Shown here: positions 1 to 7,841 of the stretch, in pieces
Numbering within the stretch: the first letter of the stretch is position 1
Layout: each line of letters opens with the position of its first letter
Source: Alphaproteobacteria bacterium
GTDB taxonomy: Bacteria > Pseudomonadota > Alphaproteobacteria > Bin95
Assembly (NCBI GenBank): GCA_022822125.1
Contig: JAJECF010000223.1
Coordinates: 1-18,776, forward strand
Length of the DNA: 18,776 bases
Direction: 5' to 3'
Notes under the pieces: generated by a model
What the model was told of the DNA's origin: nothing
The model's input: the letters and a program-made list of their open reading frames with translations, nothing else
Database searches by the model: none
Program-made: the position numbers and the translations under genes

Positions 1-404
1 GTGGAAGCCAGCCGCGTGATCGAGATCGAGGAGGTGTTGGACGCGACGATGGCGCCCTCGGCGAGATGCGGCAGCAGCGCCTTGAACACCTCGCGCTTCA
101 CCGCCTCGTTCTCCGTGGCGGCCTCGATCACGAGGTCGCAATCCCGGAAGGCTGCATAGTCGGTGCCGGTGCCGATCCGCGCCAACGCCCCGGCCTTCGC
201 CGCCTCGTCGAACAGGCCCCGGCGCAATTGCCGGTCCATATTGCCGCCGATGACCGCGAGGCTGCGTTCCAGCGCTGCGCCTGCTATGTCCACAAGGCGC
301 ACATCGAAGCCGGAAAGCGCGGCGACATGCGCGATGCCGCTGCCCATCTGCCCGGCGCCGATGACGCCGACCTTGCGGATGCCGCTGTCGATACCTTTGG
401 GCAT
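1..404 (-). CDS. hbd: 3-hydroxybutyryl-CoA dehydrogenase (N-terminal part; gene runs off the left edge)
   Basis: About 134 N-terminal residues are present; the 3' end lies outside the window. The product oxidises (S)-3-hydroxybutyryl-CoA or another 3-hydroxyacyl-CoA to the 3-keto ester with NAD+, in cytoplasmic beta-oxidation or PHB/butyrate metabolism. Seen: a Rossmann start KVGVIGAGQMGSG (residues 11-23), an acidic residue at the end of beta-2 (VDI, Asp39) that favours NAD(H), then VIEAATEN and the family motif SNTSS near the cut. The ATG at 404 lies 5 nt after the etfA stop, so it is the last visible member of the etfB-etfA operon. That gene order is common in alphaproteobacteria. The catalytic His region is off-window. 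The family call is firm; exact chain-length preference is unknown. Confidence 0.93.
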   Translation of the reverse strand, partial: MPKGIDSGIRKVGVIGAGQMGSGIAHVAALSGFDVRLVDIAGAALERSLAVIGGNMDRQLRRGLFDEAAKAGALARIGTGTDYAAFRDCDLVIEAATENEAVKREVFKALLPHLAEGAIVASNTSSISITRLAS

Positions 405-409
405 GGCGG

Positions 410-1363
410 TCAATCGTTTTCCGCCTTGTATTCGTCGAGCGCGCCGGTGAGTTCCGGCACGGCCTTGAACAGGTCGGCGACGAGCCCGTAGTCGGCGACC
501 TGGAAGATCGGCGCTTCCTCGTCCTTGTTGATGGCGACGATCACCCGGCTGTCCTTCATGCCGGCGAGATGCTGGATGGCGCCGGAAATGCCGACGGCGA
601 TGTAGAGTTCGGGCGCGACCACCTTGCCGGTCTGGCCCACCTGGTAGTCGTTCGGCACATAGCCGGCGTCCACCGCCGCGCGCGAAGCGCCGACCGCCGC
701 GCCCAGCCGGTCGGCGAGCGCCTCCAGGATGTTGAAGTTCTCGCCCGAGCCCATGCCCCGCCCGCCGGAGACGACGATGCCGGCGGTGGTGAGTTCGGGG
801 CGCTCGGACTTGGTGAGCTCGCGCCCGACGAAACTGGAGAGCCCGACGCTGCCTTCGCCGGAAATCGCCTCGACCGGGGCGGAGCCGCCCTCGGGAGCGG
901 CCGCGTCGAACGCCGTCATGCGCACGGTGATGAGCTTGACCGGGTCGGCGGACTGCACCTTCGCCATGGCGTTGCCGGCATAGATCGGGCGCACGAAGGT
1001 GTCGGCGGACACGACCTCGGTGATGTCCGAAATCTGCGCCACGTCGAGCAGGGCCGCGGCGCGGGGCAGGATGTTCTTGCCGTTTGCGGTGGCCGGCGCC
1101 AGCACGTGGCTGTAGCTGCCGGAGAGATCGACCACCAGCTTCGCCACATTCTCCGCGAGCGCGTGCTCATAGGCCGCGTCCTCGGCGACGAGGACCTTCG
1201 CGACGCCCGCAACCTGCGCGGCGGCCTCGGCGGCCGGGCCGCAGCCCTGGCCCGCGACCAGCACATGCACATCGGCGTCGATCTCCGCCGCTGCTGCCAC
1301 GGCGTTGCGCGTGGCCGCCTTCAGGGTGGCGTTGTCGTGTTCGGCGATGACGAGAACGCTCAT
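410..1363 (-). CDS. etfA: Electron transfer flavoprotein subunit alpha
   Basis: A 317-aa alpha subunit of ETF, the usual family length. ETF is a soluble heterodimer carrying FAD that takes electrons from acyl-CoA dehydrogenases and passes them to ETF:quinone oxidoreductase. Seen: an N-terminal nucleotide-binding-like domain ([10 protein letters not shown] onward), then the C-terminal FAD domain with SGGRGMGS (199-206), [13 protein letters not shown] (235-247) and the family signature from [13 protein letters not shown] to VIVAIN (about 253-279). The ATG at 1363 is 4 nt beyond the etfB stop, and the downstream hbd gene follows after 5 nt, so the three are co-transcribed and probably translationally coupled. 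No missing residues or frame breaks were seen. Confidence 0.97.
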   Translation of the reverse strand: MSVLVIAEHDNATLKAATRNAVAAAAEIDADVHVLVAGQGCGPAAEAAAQVAGVAKVLVAEDAAYEHALAENVAKLVVDLSGSYSHVLAPATANGKNILPRAAALLDVAQISDITEVVSADTFVRPIYAGNAMAKVQSADPVKLITVRMTAFDAAAPEGGSAPVEAISGEGSVGLSSFVGRELTKSERPELTTAGIVVSGGRGMGSGENFNILEALADRLGAAVGASRAAVDAGYVPNDYQVGQTGKVVAPELYIAVGISGAIQHLAGMKDSRVIVAINKDEEAPIFQVADYGLVADLFKAVPELTGALDEYKAEND

Positions 1364-1367
1364 GGGA

Positions 1368-2117
1368 TCAGATCACCTTCGCTTCGGTGGAGAGCTTCTG
1401 CACGAGCTCCTCGACGGTCTCGACCTTGACGCCACCCGCGCGCTTCTCCGGCTCGCCGACATGCAGCACCGTGAGGCGCGGCGCGGTGTCCACACCGAGG
1501 TCGGCCGGCTCCATGCGGTCGATGGGCTTGCGCTTGGCCTTCATGATGTTCGGCAGCGAGGCGTAGCGCGGCTCGTTGAGGCGCAGGTCCACCGTCACCA
1601 CAGTCGGCAGCGAGACCTCCACGGTTTCCAGGCCGCCATCGACCTCGCGGGTGACGCGGGCCTTGCCGTCGTCTATCGCGACCTCGGACGCGAAGGTCGC
1701 CTGCGACCAGCCGAGCAGCGCGGAGAGCATCTGGCCCGTCTGGTTGCAGTCGTCGTCGATGGCCTGCTTGCCGAGAATGACCATGCCCGGCTCTTCCTTC
1801 TCGCAGATCGCCTTGAGCATCTTGGCGACGGCGAGCGGCTCCACCTCGTCCTCGGTGACGACCAGGATGCCCCGGTCCGCGCCCATGGCGAGCGCGGTGC
1901 GGATGGTTTCCTGGCACTGCTGCACGCCGATGGAAACCGCAACGATCTCCTCGGCCGAGCCGTTTTCCTTCATCCGGATGGCCTGTTCGACGGAAATCTC
2001 GTCGAACGGGTTCATCGACATCTTCACATTCCGGGTCTCGACGCCGGTGCCGTCCGGCTTCACCCGGATCTTCACATTGTAGTCGATGACGCGCTTGACG
2101 GGGACGAGGACCTTCAA
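1368..2117 (-). CDS. etfB: Electron transfer flavoprotein subunit beta (TTG start)
   Basis: A 249-aa ETF beta subunit, the partner of EtfA, which binds AMP and forms the dehydrogenase docking surface. The protein begins (M)[16 protein letters not shown], typical of the family, and contains [18 protein letters not shown] (113-130) and the C-terminal signature around [17 protein letters not shown] (169-185) and IMKAKRKP. I chose TTG at 2117 because GGAGGT lies just upstream at suitable spacing, the length then matches the family, and a strong promoter sits at 2157-2185. The in-frame ATG at 2135 lacks a Shine-Dalgarno, and the one at 2180 lies inside the -35 box. First gene of etfB-etfA-hbd. Confidence 0.96.
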   Translation of the reverse strand: MKVLVPVKRVIDYNVKIRVKPDGTGVETRNVKMSMNPFDEISVEQAIRMKENGSAEEIVAVSIGVQQCQETIRTALAMGADRGILVVTEDEVEPLAVAKMLKAICEKEEPGMVILGKQAIDDDCNQTGQMLSALLGWSQATFASEVAIDDGKARVTREVDGGLETVEVSLPTVVTVDLRLNEPRYASLPNIMKAKRKPIDRMEPADLGVDTAPRLTVLHVGEPEKRAGGVKVETVEELVQKLSTEAKVI

Positions 2118-2121
2118 GGGG

Positions 2122-2127
2122 ACCTCC
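2122..2127 (-). promoter_or_regulatory. Ribosome-binding site that decides the etfB TTG start
   Basis: On the minus strand GGAGGT is followed by CCCC and then TTG AAG GTC. GGAGG is 5 nt from the TTG at 2117, the best Shine-Dalgarno match near any candidate start of etfB. Confidence 0.75.
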
Positions 2128-2156
2128 GCAGGCATGGGTTGAAGGGCAAGGGCGGC

Positions 2157-2185
2157 TTTTAGGGTTCGCGCGCCCGGCAAGTCAA
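2157..2185 (-). promoter_or_regulatory. Sigma-70-type promoter of etfB-etfA-hbd
   Basis: On the minus strand TTGACT (2185-2180), a 17-bp spacer, then CTAAAA (2162-2157). Transcription would begin near 2150, giving a leader of about 33 nt that contains the etfB Shine-Dalgarno. It lies in the 111-bp gap after the upstream SDR gene, so the etf operon probably has its own constitutive promoter. Seen in sequence; activity is inferred. Confidence 0.62.
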
Positions 2186-2228
2186 GCCGCGCGGGCCTTT
2201 TTGCGGTGCAGCATTCCGCCGCGCCGGG

Positions 2229-3092
2229 TCAGGCGCGGTCGGCCCCCGGCAGGTTCTCTGGCCAGATGGCGGCGGGCCCCGTGCCGGGCCAGCCGATCGG
2301 GCCGCCGGCATTCATGGCGGAGTCCACGGGCGCGATGCGCTTGTCCCAGAGCGCGGCGACGATCCGCCGGCCGGTGAAGCCGTCGGAAATCTCCGAGGCG
2401 AGGAAGCGGACCGGCGGGGCCATCACCGCGGGGGAGAGCAGGGCGCTCCTGTCCGGCGCGCTCTCCTCCGTCACCATCGGCGTGTCGGTCGGGCCGCCGG
2501 GCGTGAGCACATTCACGGTGATGCCGCTGCCTTCCAGCTCGCCCGCGAACTGGGACGACATCGCCTCGAGCGCGGCCTTCGATGCGCCATAGGGAAAGAA
2601 TTGCGGCCTGAGCATGGTGGAGAGCGAGGTGGTGATGTTGACGATCCGGCCCCAGCCGCGCTCCTGCATGAAGGGCGCGGCGGCACGCATGAAGACGAAG
2701 GGCGCGGTGGCGTGGACGGCGACGAAGCGCCGCCAGTCCTCGACCGACACCTCGCTGAGCCCGGCAAGCGGGCGAAGGTGGTAGTCGGGGCGCAGCGTGC
2801 TCATGCCGATGCCGGCATTGTTGACCAGTATGTCGAGCCGTCCGAAATGCTCCGCCGTGCGCCCGACGGCCTCAGCGCAGGCCTCCTCGTCGGTGAGGTC
2901 GAGCGCCAGCGGCAGCAGGACCCCGTCGCCATATCGCTGCCAGAGCCGGTTCGTCAGCGCCTGGAGGCGCTTCTCGTCGCGGTCCGCCAGCGCCAGGCGG
3001 TGCCCGTCGCCGGCGAGCGCCTCGGCCATCGCCGCGCCGAGGCCGCCGGCGGCGCCGGTCAGCAGGACGACCTTGGCGAAGGCCGGGTTCAC
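2229..3092 (-). CDS. SDR-family NAD(P)-dependent oxidoreductase (GTG start overlapping tauD stop)
   Basis: A 287-aa classical short-chain dehydrogenase. Seen: cofactor loop TGAAGGLG (12-19), Asp37 after beta-2 (LADRD) favouring NAD(H), NNAG (91-94), Ser in NITTSLS (about 156), and the catalytic pair in YGASK (Tyr168, Lys172). The C-terminal tail (about 40 residues, ending ENLPGADRA) is somewhat longer than in a 250-aa SDR. I chose GTG at 3092: it overlaps the TGA of the TauD gene as GTGA, and the protein then starts directly at VNPAFAKVVLLTGAAGG. Upstream in-frame codons lie inside tauD in another frame. The substrate is unknown; by context it oxidises a hydroxyl intermediate produced by the neighbouring dioxygenase or hydratase. 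Last gene of the run that starts at 8612. Confidence 0.9.
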   Translation of the reverse strand: MNPAFAKVVLLTGAAGGLGAAMAEALAGDGHRLALADRDEKRLQALTNRLWQRYGDGVLLPLALDLTDEEACAEAVGRTAEHFGRLDILVNNAGIGMSTLRPDYHLRPLAGLSEVSVEDWRRFVAVHATAPFVFMRAAAPFMQERGWGRIVNITTSLSTMLRPQFFPYGASKAALEAMSSQFAGELEGSGITVNVLTPGGPTDTPMVTEESAPDRSALLSPAVMAPPVRFLASEISDGFTGRRIVAALWDKRIAPVDSAMNAGGPIGWPGTGPAAIWPENLPGADRA

Positions 3093-3937
3093 CGGGGCCG
3101 TTCCCCGTAGGAGATGGTCCGCAGCATCACCCGGCGCTCGTTCGGGTCGTAGTCGCCCGCGCCCCGGTGCATCGTGGCGCGCTCGTCCCACATCACCACA
3201 TCGCCATGGCTCCAGCGGTGGTGATAGACGAACTCGTCCTGCGTGGCGTGGTCCAGCAGGTCGTTCAGCAGCGTCTTGCCCTCCTCGCCCTCGACCTCCA
3301 CGAAGCCGTAAGTGTGGATGGCATTGACATAGAGCATCTTGCGCCCGCTCTCGGGATGCGTCCGCACGACGGGGTGATGCACTTCGGGCAGCGTTCCTTC
3401 CTGGTAGTCCTTGAGCGGCAGGGCGCCGGTGCCGCCGGGACCGGCGCCGTAGAAATGCCGTCCCGTCAGCCCGTCGATCCGCTCCCGCATCTCGTCGGGC
3501 AGCGTCTCATAGGCGCGGATCATGTTGCAGAACACCGTGCCGCCGCCTTTGGACGGGATTTCCCTGGCATGGAGGATGGCGACCGCCGGCGGGCGCTCCT
3601 CGAAGGTGCCGTCGGAATGCCAGGTCGTGGCGCGTTTGTAGCCGGCCGGGTCGAGCGAGCCGTCCTTGTTCACATTGGTCAGCCACGAGACCTCCGGCAC
3701 CTCCTCATGGCGGTAATCGACCAGCACATGAAGCTGGAGCGGCCCGAAGCGCTTGCCGAGCGCCGCCAGGCTGTGCGCGTCGAGGTCCTGATCGCGGAAG
3801 ACGAGGACCGGATTCCGCCAGAAATGCTCCTTGATCTCGTCGAACGCATCCTCTGCGATCGGCCCCGACAGATCGATGCCGGTGACCTCGAGTCCGAGTG
3901 TGCCGCCGAGCGGTCGGGTCGCAAGCTGCCCTGCCAT
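3089..3937 (-). CDS. TauD/TfdA-family 2-oxoglutarate-dependent dioxygenase
   Basis: A 282-aa alpha-ketoglutarate/Fe(II) dioxygenase of the taurine/2,4-D dioxygenase family. These enzymes hydroxylate a substrate carbon, often releasing sulfite, phenol or another leaving group, using O2 and 2-oxoglutarate. Seen: the Fe ligands H107 and D109 in WHSDGTF, the distal His257 in TMHRGAGDYDP, and the 2OG-binding Arg in RRVMLRT (Arg273). The N-terminus (RPLGGTLGLEVTGIDLSGP) is typical. I prefer ATG at 3937, preceded by GGGAG at 8 nt; an in-frame TTG at 3976 adds 13 charged residues but has no Shine-Dalgarno. The stop overlaps the SDR start. Substrate not predictable; taurine is not implied by family membership. 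Confidence 0.92.
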   Translation of the reverse strand: MAGQLATRPLGGTLGLEVTGIDLSGPIAEDAFDEIKEHFWRNPVLVFRDQDLDAHSLAALGKRFGPLQLHVLVDYRHEEVPEVSWLTNVNKDGSLDPAGYKRATTWHSDGTFEERPPAVAILHAREIPSKGGGTVFCNMIRAYETLPDEMRERIDGLTGRHFYGAGPGGTGALPLKDYQEGTLPEVHHPVVRTHPESGRKMLYVNAIHTYGFVEVEGEEGKTLLNDLLDHATQDEFVYHHRWSHGDVVMWDERATMHRGAGDYDPNERRVMLRTISYGERPR

Positions 3938-3979
3938 ATCTTGTTCTCCCTGTCCTTGCCTCTCCGCCTCCGTCAAGTC

Positions 3980-4837
3980 TCAGGCGAAGCCGGCCTTAGC
4001 GCTCATCGCGATGGTCCCCTCCGGCGTCACCGCCCAGATCTCGCAGCCGCCTTCGTCCGTCGGCTTGCCGACCAGGCGCACCGGCCTGTCGATGAAGAGC
4101 GGCGCGCGGGCGCGCATGTCGAAGGAGGTCATCCGCTTCGGCGCCATGCAGTCGCGGGCGAAGTTCATCAGGTAGGACTGCGAGAGCGGCCCGTGGACGA
4201 CCAGCGCCGGATAGCCCTCCACCTCCTTCGCCCAGACGGCGTCGTAGTGGATGCGGTGGGCGTTGAAGGTGAGCGCGGAGAAGCGGAACAGCGTGACCTC
4301 GTCCGGGCGCTCCTCCGCCTCCCATACGGTGTCGTCGGGCGGCGCGGCGCGCTTCGGCGCCCTGTTGGCCCCGCCGGCGGGCGTCTCCTCGCGATAGACC
4401 GTGTCGCGCTGCTCGACTACGGCGAGGCCGCGCGGGGTGGAAATGCGGCTTTCGACCGTGGCGAAGGCGAGGCGGCCGGTACTGCCCTCCTTGACCGTCA
4501 GATCGACGAGTTCCGTCTCCCGGCGCAGCCGGTCCCCGATGCGGATGGGCTCGTGGAAGGCAAGGCGCGTGCCGGCATACATCCGGCGCGGGAAGGGCAT
4601 TTCCGGGATGACGCCGCTGGAAGCCGGCGCCCCGTCCGGTCCGAGCTCCCGCTGCTCGAAGCCCGGCAGGAAGTAGAGCATATGCCAGCCCGGCGGTATG
4701 GCCGCGCCGTCCTCAGCCTCGATGTCCCGGCGTCCGAGCGTCTTCTGGAAAAGCAGCACCGGAGCTGCCGTCGCCACGTCGTTATCGTCCTGCCGGGCGC
4801 CGATATGGCTGCGGATATCCCCAAGATCGTCGGGCAT
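3980..4837 (-). CDS. MaoC-like / mesaconyl-CoA-type hydratase (double hot-dog dehydratase)
   Basis: A 285-aa protein like the mesaconyl-C4-CoA (3-methylfumaryl-CoA) hydratase and FAS1-like dehydratase group. Seen: an N-terminal hot-dog half with PPGWHMLYFLP (48-58) and the RRMYAGTRLAFHEPIRIGD stretch (84-102), and a C-terminal half with the hallmark FSALTFNAHRIHYD (186-199) and EGYPALVVHGPL (207-218). The Asp/His of that segment match the hydratase-2 catalytic positions. It should add or remove water at a 2-enoyl- or mesaconyl-type CoA thioester in the cytoplasm. ATG at 4837 has GGGGGA about 11 nt upstream. It lies 42 nt before tauD and 77 nt after the cyclase. The true substrate is unknown; the rest of the 3-hydroxypropionate cycle is not visible here. 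Confidence 0.87.
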   Translation of the reverse strand: MPDDLGDIRSHIGARQDDNDVATAAPVLLFQKTLGRRDIEAEDGAAIPPGWHMLYFLPGFEQRELGPDGAPASSGVIPEMPFPRRMYAGTRLAFHEPIRIGDRLRRETELVDLTVKEGSTGRLAFATVESRISTPRGLAVVEQRDTVYREETPAGGANRAPKRAAPPDDTVWEAEERPDEVTLFRFSALTFNAHRIHYDAVWAKEVEGYPALVVHGPLSQSYLMNFARDCMAPKRMTSFDMRARAPLFIDRPVRLVGKPTDEGGCEIWAVTPEGTIAMSAKAGFA

Positions 4838-4875
4838 GGGTCGTGCTTCCCCCTGGTCTCGTGTCTTGCCGGGAC

Positions 4876-4881
4876 TGTATC
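4876..4881 (-). promoter_or_regulatory. Possible -10 element upstream of the MaoC-like gene
   Basis: In the 77-bp gap after the cyclase stop the minus strand reads TGTGATACAGT, with GATACA as a -10-like hexamer. There is no good -35 17 bp upstream (TTTCCC). It could give MaoC-tauD-SDR an internal promoter. Weak evidence. Confidence 0.25.
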
Positions 4882-4914
4882 ACAGCGGCGGCGGAGCGGG
4901 GAAAGCGCCGGTCG

Positions 4915-6738
4915 TTACGCGAACCCCGCCAGCCGATAGACGGCGACGGGCGCGGCGCGGCCCTTCACCTCCATCTCGCCCACCGGCTCCACCTCGAACA
5001 GCCCGTCGAGATCGGCCACTGTCGAGGCGCTGACGGAAATTGCCGTTTCGGCGTCCGGCGACACCTGCTTGCCGATCTGCTCCAGCCGCTGCGCAATGTT
5101 CACATCGTCGCCGATGACCGTGTAGTTGACCCGGCTCGGCGCGCCGATATTGCCCACCGTCGCCTGCCCGGAATGGATGCCGAGACGCAGGCGGACGGGC
5201 GGCTCGCCCCGGCGTTCCCGTTCGCGGTTGTCGGCGGCGATCGCGGCGCGGATGGCGAGCGCCGCCCGGCAGGCGCGGATCGCCCGGTTCTTCTGCTTCT
5301 CGGGCGCGCCCCAGAACGCCATCACGCTGTCGCCGATGAACTTGTCCACCGTGCCGCCTTCCGCCTCGATGGCGGCGGTCAATATGCCGAAATGACGGTT
5401 GAGGAGCGCCGCGACCTCGGCCGCGCTCTTGCCTTCCGAGATCGTCGAGTAGCCGGCGATGTCGCTGAACATCACGGTGACATTGCGCCGGTCGGACGCC
5501 AGGGAGGCGAGATCGCCCTCGCGCATCAACTGATGGACCAGCGAGCGCGGCACATAGGCCTGGAACCAGCGCAGCGCGCCGGTCATGGCGTTGAAGGCGC
5601 CGGACTGCTCGTCGAGCTCCCGGATTCTGCTGTGAGGCAGGTCGCGGATATCGTCCAGGCGCAGCTCGCCGATGAGCTGCGCAACCGTGGAGAGGCGCAG
5701 CACAGGCCGCGCAAGCCGCTGCCCGATGAACAGCGCCAGCCCGATGGCGAGCAGGAGCGCAACAAGGCCGACGACGATGGAATTGAACAGGCGGTCGATC
5801 TCGCCGCTGACGACATCGGTGTCGATATAGGTCCCGACGATGAGCGGCGCTTCCGTATAGGCATCGAGTTCGCGGTAGAGGAACAGATATCGGTTCCCCT
5901 CCGCTTCGACCATATGGCTCTTCAGGGGCGGCCGCGCTGCTATCGGGGCTGGCCGCATGGCGTCCGGATCCCACATGCGGGCGAGAATCCTGTCCCCGAA
6001 GCCGGCTACCGCAGGCAGGGGCTTCTCCAGCGACAGCCCGGGATAGCCGGACTCCATGAGCCGGTGTGCGAGCACCCGGTCTCTGCCATAGAGCACGAAT
6101 GTGTTGGAAGCCCGCCCGCCGCTGGCCTGCGCCAGATATTCGGAGAGGGTCCTGACGCCCAGCACCGCCACCAGCACGCCGCGGAAAAGGTCGTCCTCGT
6201 ATATCGGCGTTCTGAGGAAGGCGATCGTCGAATCGTATTCGGGCCGGTAGATGGGGGGCGGCCAGACGGGAAGCCTGTTGGCCCGGCCGTATCGCAGCGC
6301 CGCCCGGGCCCCCGGGTCCTGCGAAAAATCCTCCCGACGGATCTGCGCCAGACCGTCCGCCCTCTCCGCCACCAGCGCCTGTCCGTCGCTGCGGATATAG
6401 GCGAGGGCGCCGATGGCGGGGTCCGCCGCCATCGCGCCGAACAACAGGCCGCCGAGCTTGTCCGGGTCGTCCGGATCGACCCGGCCGGTTTCCAGGGCGC
6501 GGGCGACGAATCGGGCCTGGTCGCGCGCGGAGCTGAAATGGCCGTCCACTTCCCGCGCCAGGGCCGCGGTGCCGAGATCGGCCCTGTCCCGCAGCAGGTC
6601 CACGGTATTCAGGGTTGCGCCATAGACGGCGAAGCCGAGCACCACGAGTATCGAGACGGCGATCAGCGACCCGAAACTCAGCGCGAGCAGCCATGACATG
6701 GAAAGCCGCGAACGGCCGGCGGATTGCGCCCGCTTCAT
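4915..6738 (-). CDS. Membrane-bound class III adenylate/guanylate cyclase with periplasmic sensor and HAMP domain
   Basis: A 607-aa receptor cyclase. Seen: a short cytoplasmic N-terminus, TM1 (about 15-40), a periplasmic region (about 41-317) resembling a double-Cache ligand-binding domain, TM2 (about 318-339), HAMP (about 340-392), a linker ending FQAYVPRSLVHQLM, and a class III catalytic domain (about 417-600). Catalytic residues present: metal Asp426 in FSDIAGY, Asp470 and Lys466 in DKFIGDSV, Thr540 in NYTVIGDDVN, Asn547 and Arg551 in VNIAQRLE. Lys with Thr is the class IIIb pattern, consistent with ATP as substrate, so cAMP is the more likely product. ATG at 6738 is 24 nt after the LLM gene stop, so it is probably co-transcribed with the oxidoreductases. 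The ligand is unknown; a compound metabolised by the neighbours is an attractive guess. Confidence 0.93.
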   Translation of the reverse strand: MKRAQSAGRSRLSMSWLLALSFGSLIAVSILVVLGFAVYGATLNTVDLLRDRADLGTAALAREVDGHFSSARDQARFVARALETGRVDPDDPDKLGGLLFGAMAADPAIGALAYIRSDGQALVAERADGLAQIRREDFSQDPGARAALRYGRANRLPVWPPPIYRPEYDSTIAFLRTPIYEDDLFRGVLVAVLGVRTLSEYLAQASGGRASNTFVLYGRDRVLAHRLMESGYPGLSLEKPLPAVAGFGDRILARMWDPDAMRPAPIAARPPLKSHMVEAEGNRYLFLYRELDAYTEAPLIVGTYIDTDVVSGEIDRLFNSIVVGLVALLLAIGLALFIGQRLARPVLRLSTVAQLIGELRLDDIRDLPHSRIRELDEQSGAFNAMTGALRWFQAYVPRSLVHQLMREGDLASLASDRRNVTVMFSDIAGYSTISEGKSAAEVAALLNRHFGILTAAIEAEGGTVDKFIGDSVMAFWGAPEKQKNRAIRACRAALAIRAAIAADNRERERRGEPPVRLRLGIHSGQATVGNIGAPSRVNYTVIGDDVNIAQRLEQIGKQVSPDAETAISVSASTVADLDGLFEVEPVGEMEVKGRAAPVAVYRLAGFA

Positions 6739-6762
6739 CGATCCGCCGGCCCGGCTTCGATT

Positions 6763-7812
6763 CTATTGCCAGGCTGTCGCATAGCCCCTGAATGCGGTGG
6801 GCAGGCGGCGGATGTCCTGGATCAGGTCGGGCGGCAGCGCGGGCCGCATATCCATGGAGAGGCTGGCATAGACCGCGTCGGCCGCGCCGCCGAAACGTGT
6901 CTCGATGGCCCCGGCAAGTTCGTCATGGCGGCCGACGGCGGCGAACAGGCGCAGCGTGTCGTCATCGACCTCGGCAGCGATCCGGTCCCAGGCGCCTTCC
7001 TTGGTCATGCGGTTGAGCTTGCGGCCGAGATCGCCGAGGCCGTGCAATTCGAGCACCGGCCAGTAGCCCGGCGTCGAGCCGTAGAAGGCGACCCTGTATC
7101 GAATCCATTCGACCGCCTTTGCGACCTCCTCGTCGTCCGCGCCGGTCGCGATGAAGCCGCCGCCGGTCACCTCGAAATCCTCGCGCCTGCGACCCGTGCG
7201 CGCCATGCCTTCCGCGATGCGCGGCAGGCAGACATCCTCCAGATAGCGCCTCGTGCAGAAGCCGTGTAGCCGCACCCCGTCCGCCACCTCGCCCGCAAGG
7301 CGGAGCGAATAGTCGCCGACCGCCGCAAGGGTGATGGGCACCATGGGCTGGCCCGTGGAGGCCGGGGTGAAGTTCGGCGTCATCAGGGTGAAGGTGTAGT
7401 GCTTGCCCTCGAAGCGCAGCCGCTCGCCGGTCTCCCAGCTGCGCCAGATCGCCCGGAGCGCCTGCACATATTCGCGCAGCCGCGGCACCGGCGCCGACCA
7501 GGGCACGGAGAAGCGCTTCTCGTTATGCGGGCGGATCTGCGGGCCGATGCCGAGCGCGAAGCGGCCCTTCGAGGCGGTCTGCAGGTCCCAGCAGGCATTC
7601 GCCACCACCATCGGGCTGCGCGGAAAGGCGATGGCGACGGCGGTGCCGAGCGCGAGCCGCTTCGTTGCGGTCGCGGCCACGCCGAGCGCCAGGAACGGGT
7701 CGTGGCGGTTTTCCATGGTGAGCGCGCCGTCGAAGCCGGCGGCCTCCGCCGCGGCAGCGGCGGCCGGCACTTCGTTCAGGTCGTTCTGCGGCAGGGTGGT
7801 CAGGATGCGCAT
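6763..7812 (-). CDS. LLM-class flavin-dependent oxidoreductase (F420-type, MSMEG_2256-like family)
   Basis: A 349-aa luciferase-like (TIM-barrel) oxidoreductase that uses reduced FMN or coenzyme F420. Seen: beta-1 MRILTTLPQND, then AAEAAGFDGALTMENRHDPF (21-40), the segment LALGTAVAIAFPRSP (53-67), GRFALGIGPQIRPHNEKRF (83-101) and VPWSAPVPRLREYVQALRAIW (103-123), which recall the family of probable F420-dependent MSMEG_2256-like oxidoreductases. ATG at 7812 starts exactly at the conserved beta-1 strand. The reading frame stays open further upstream through the SDR gene, but that stretch is antisense-type low-complexity sequence. It lies 29 nt after the SDR stop and 24 nt before the cyclase. 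Whether this organism makes F420 cannot be seen here. Confidence 0.88.
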   Translation of the reverse strand: MRILTTLPQNDLNEVPAAAAAAEAAGFDGALTMENRHDPFLALGVAATATKRLALGTAVAIAFPRSPMVVANACWDLQTASKGRFALGIGPQIRPHNEKRFSVPWSAPVPRLREYVQALRAIWRSWETGERLRFEGKHYTFTLMTPNFTPASTGQPMVPITLAAVGDYSLRLAGEVADGVRLHGFCTRRYLEDVCLPRIAEGMARTGRRREDFEVTGGGFIATGADDEEVAKAVEWIRYRVAFYGSTPGYWPVLELHGLGDLGRKLNRMTKEGAWDRIAAEVDDDTLRLFAAVGRHDELAGAIETRFGGAADAVYASLSMDMRPALPPDLIQDIRRLPTAFRGYATAWQ

Positions 7813-7841
7813 GGGCGGTTGGGCCTTCCGGGTCCGGTGCG

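Noticed and set aside
3938..3976. TTG 3976 as the tauD start
   Set aside because: No Shine-Dalgarno before it and the added 13 residues do not fit the family; ATG 3937 has GGGAG at 8 nt.
3167..4939. A 590-codon plus-strand frame opposite tauD and the MaoC-like gene
   Set aside because: Reverse-strand shadow: low-complexity composition, no motif, and covers two genuine genes plus their gap.
4843..6696. Long frames on both strands (617 codons plus, 604 codons minus) overlapping the cyclase gene
   Set aside because: The cyclase frame carries transmembrane segments, HAMP and the full catalytic set; the others are shadows without motifs.
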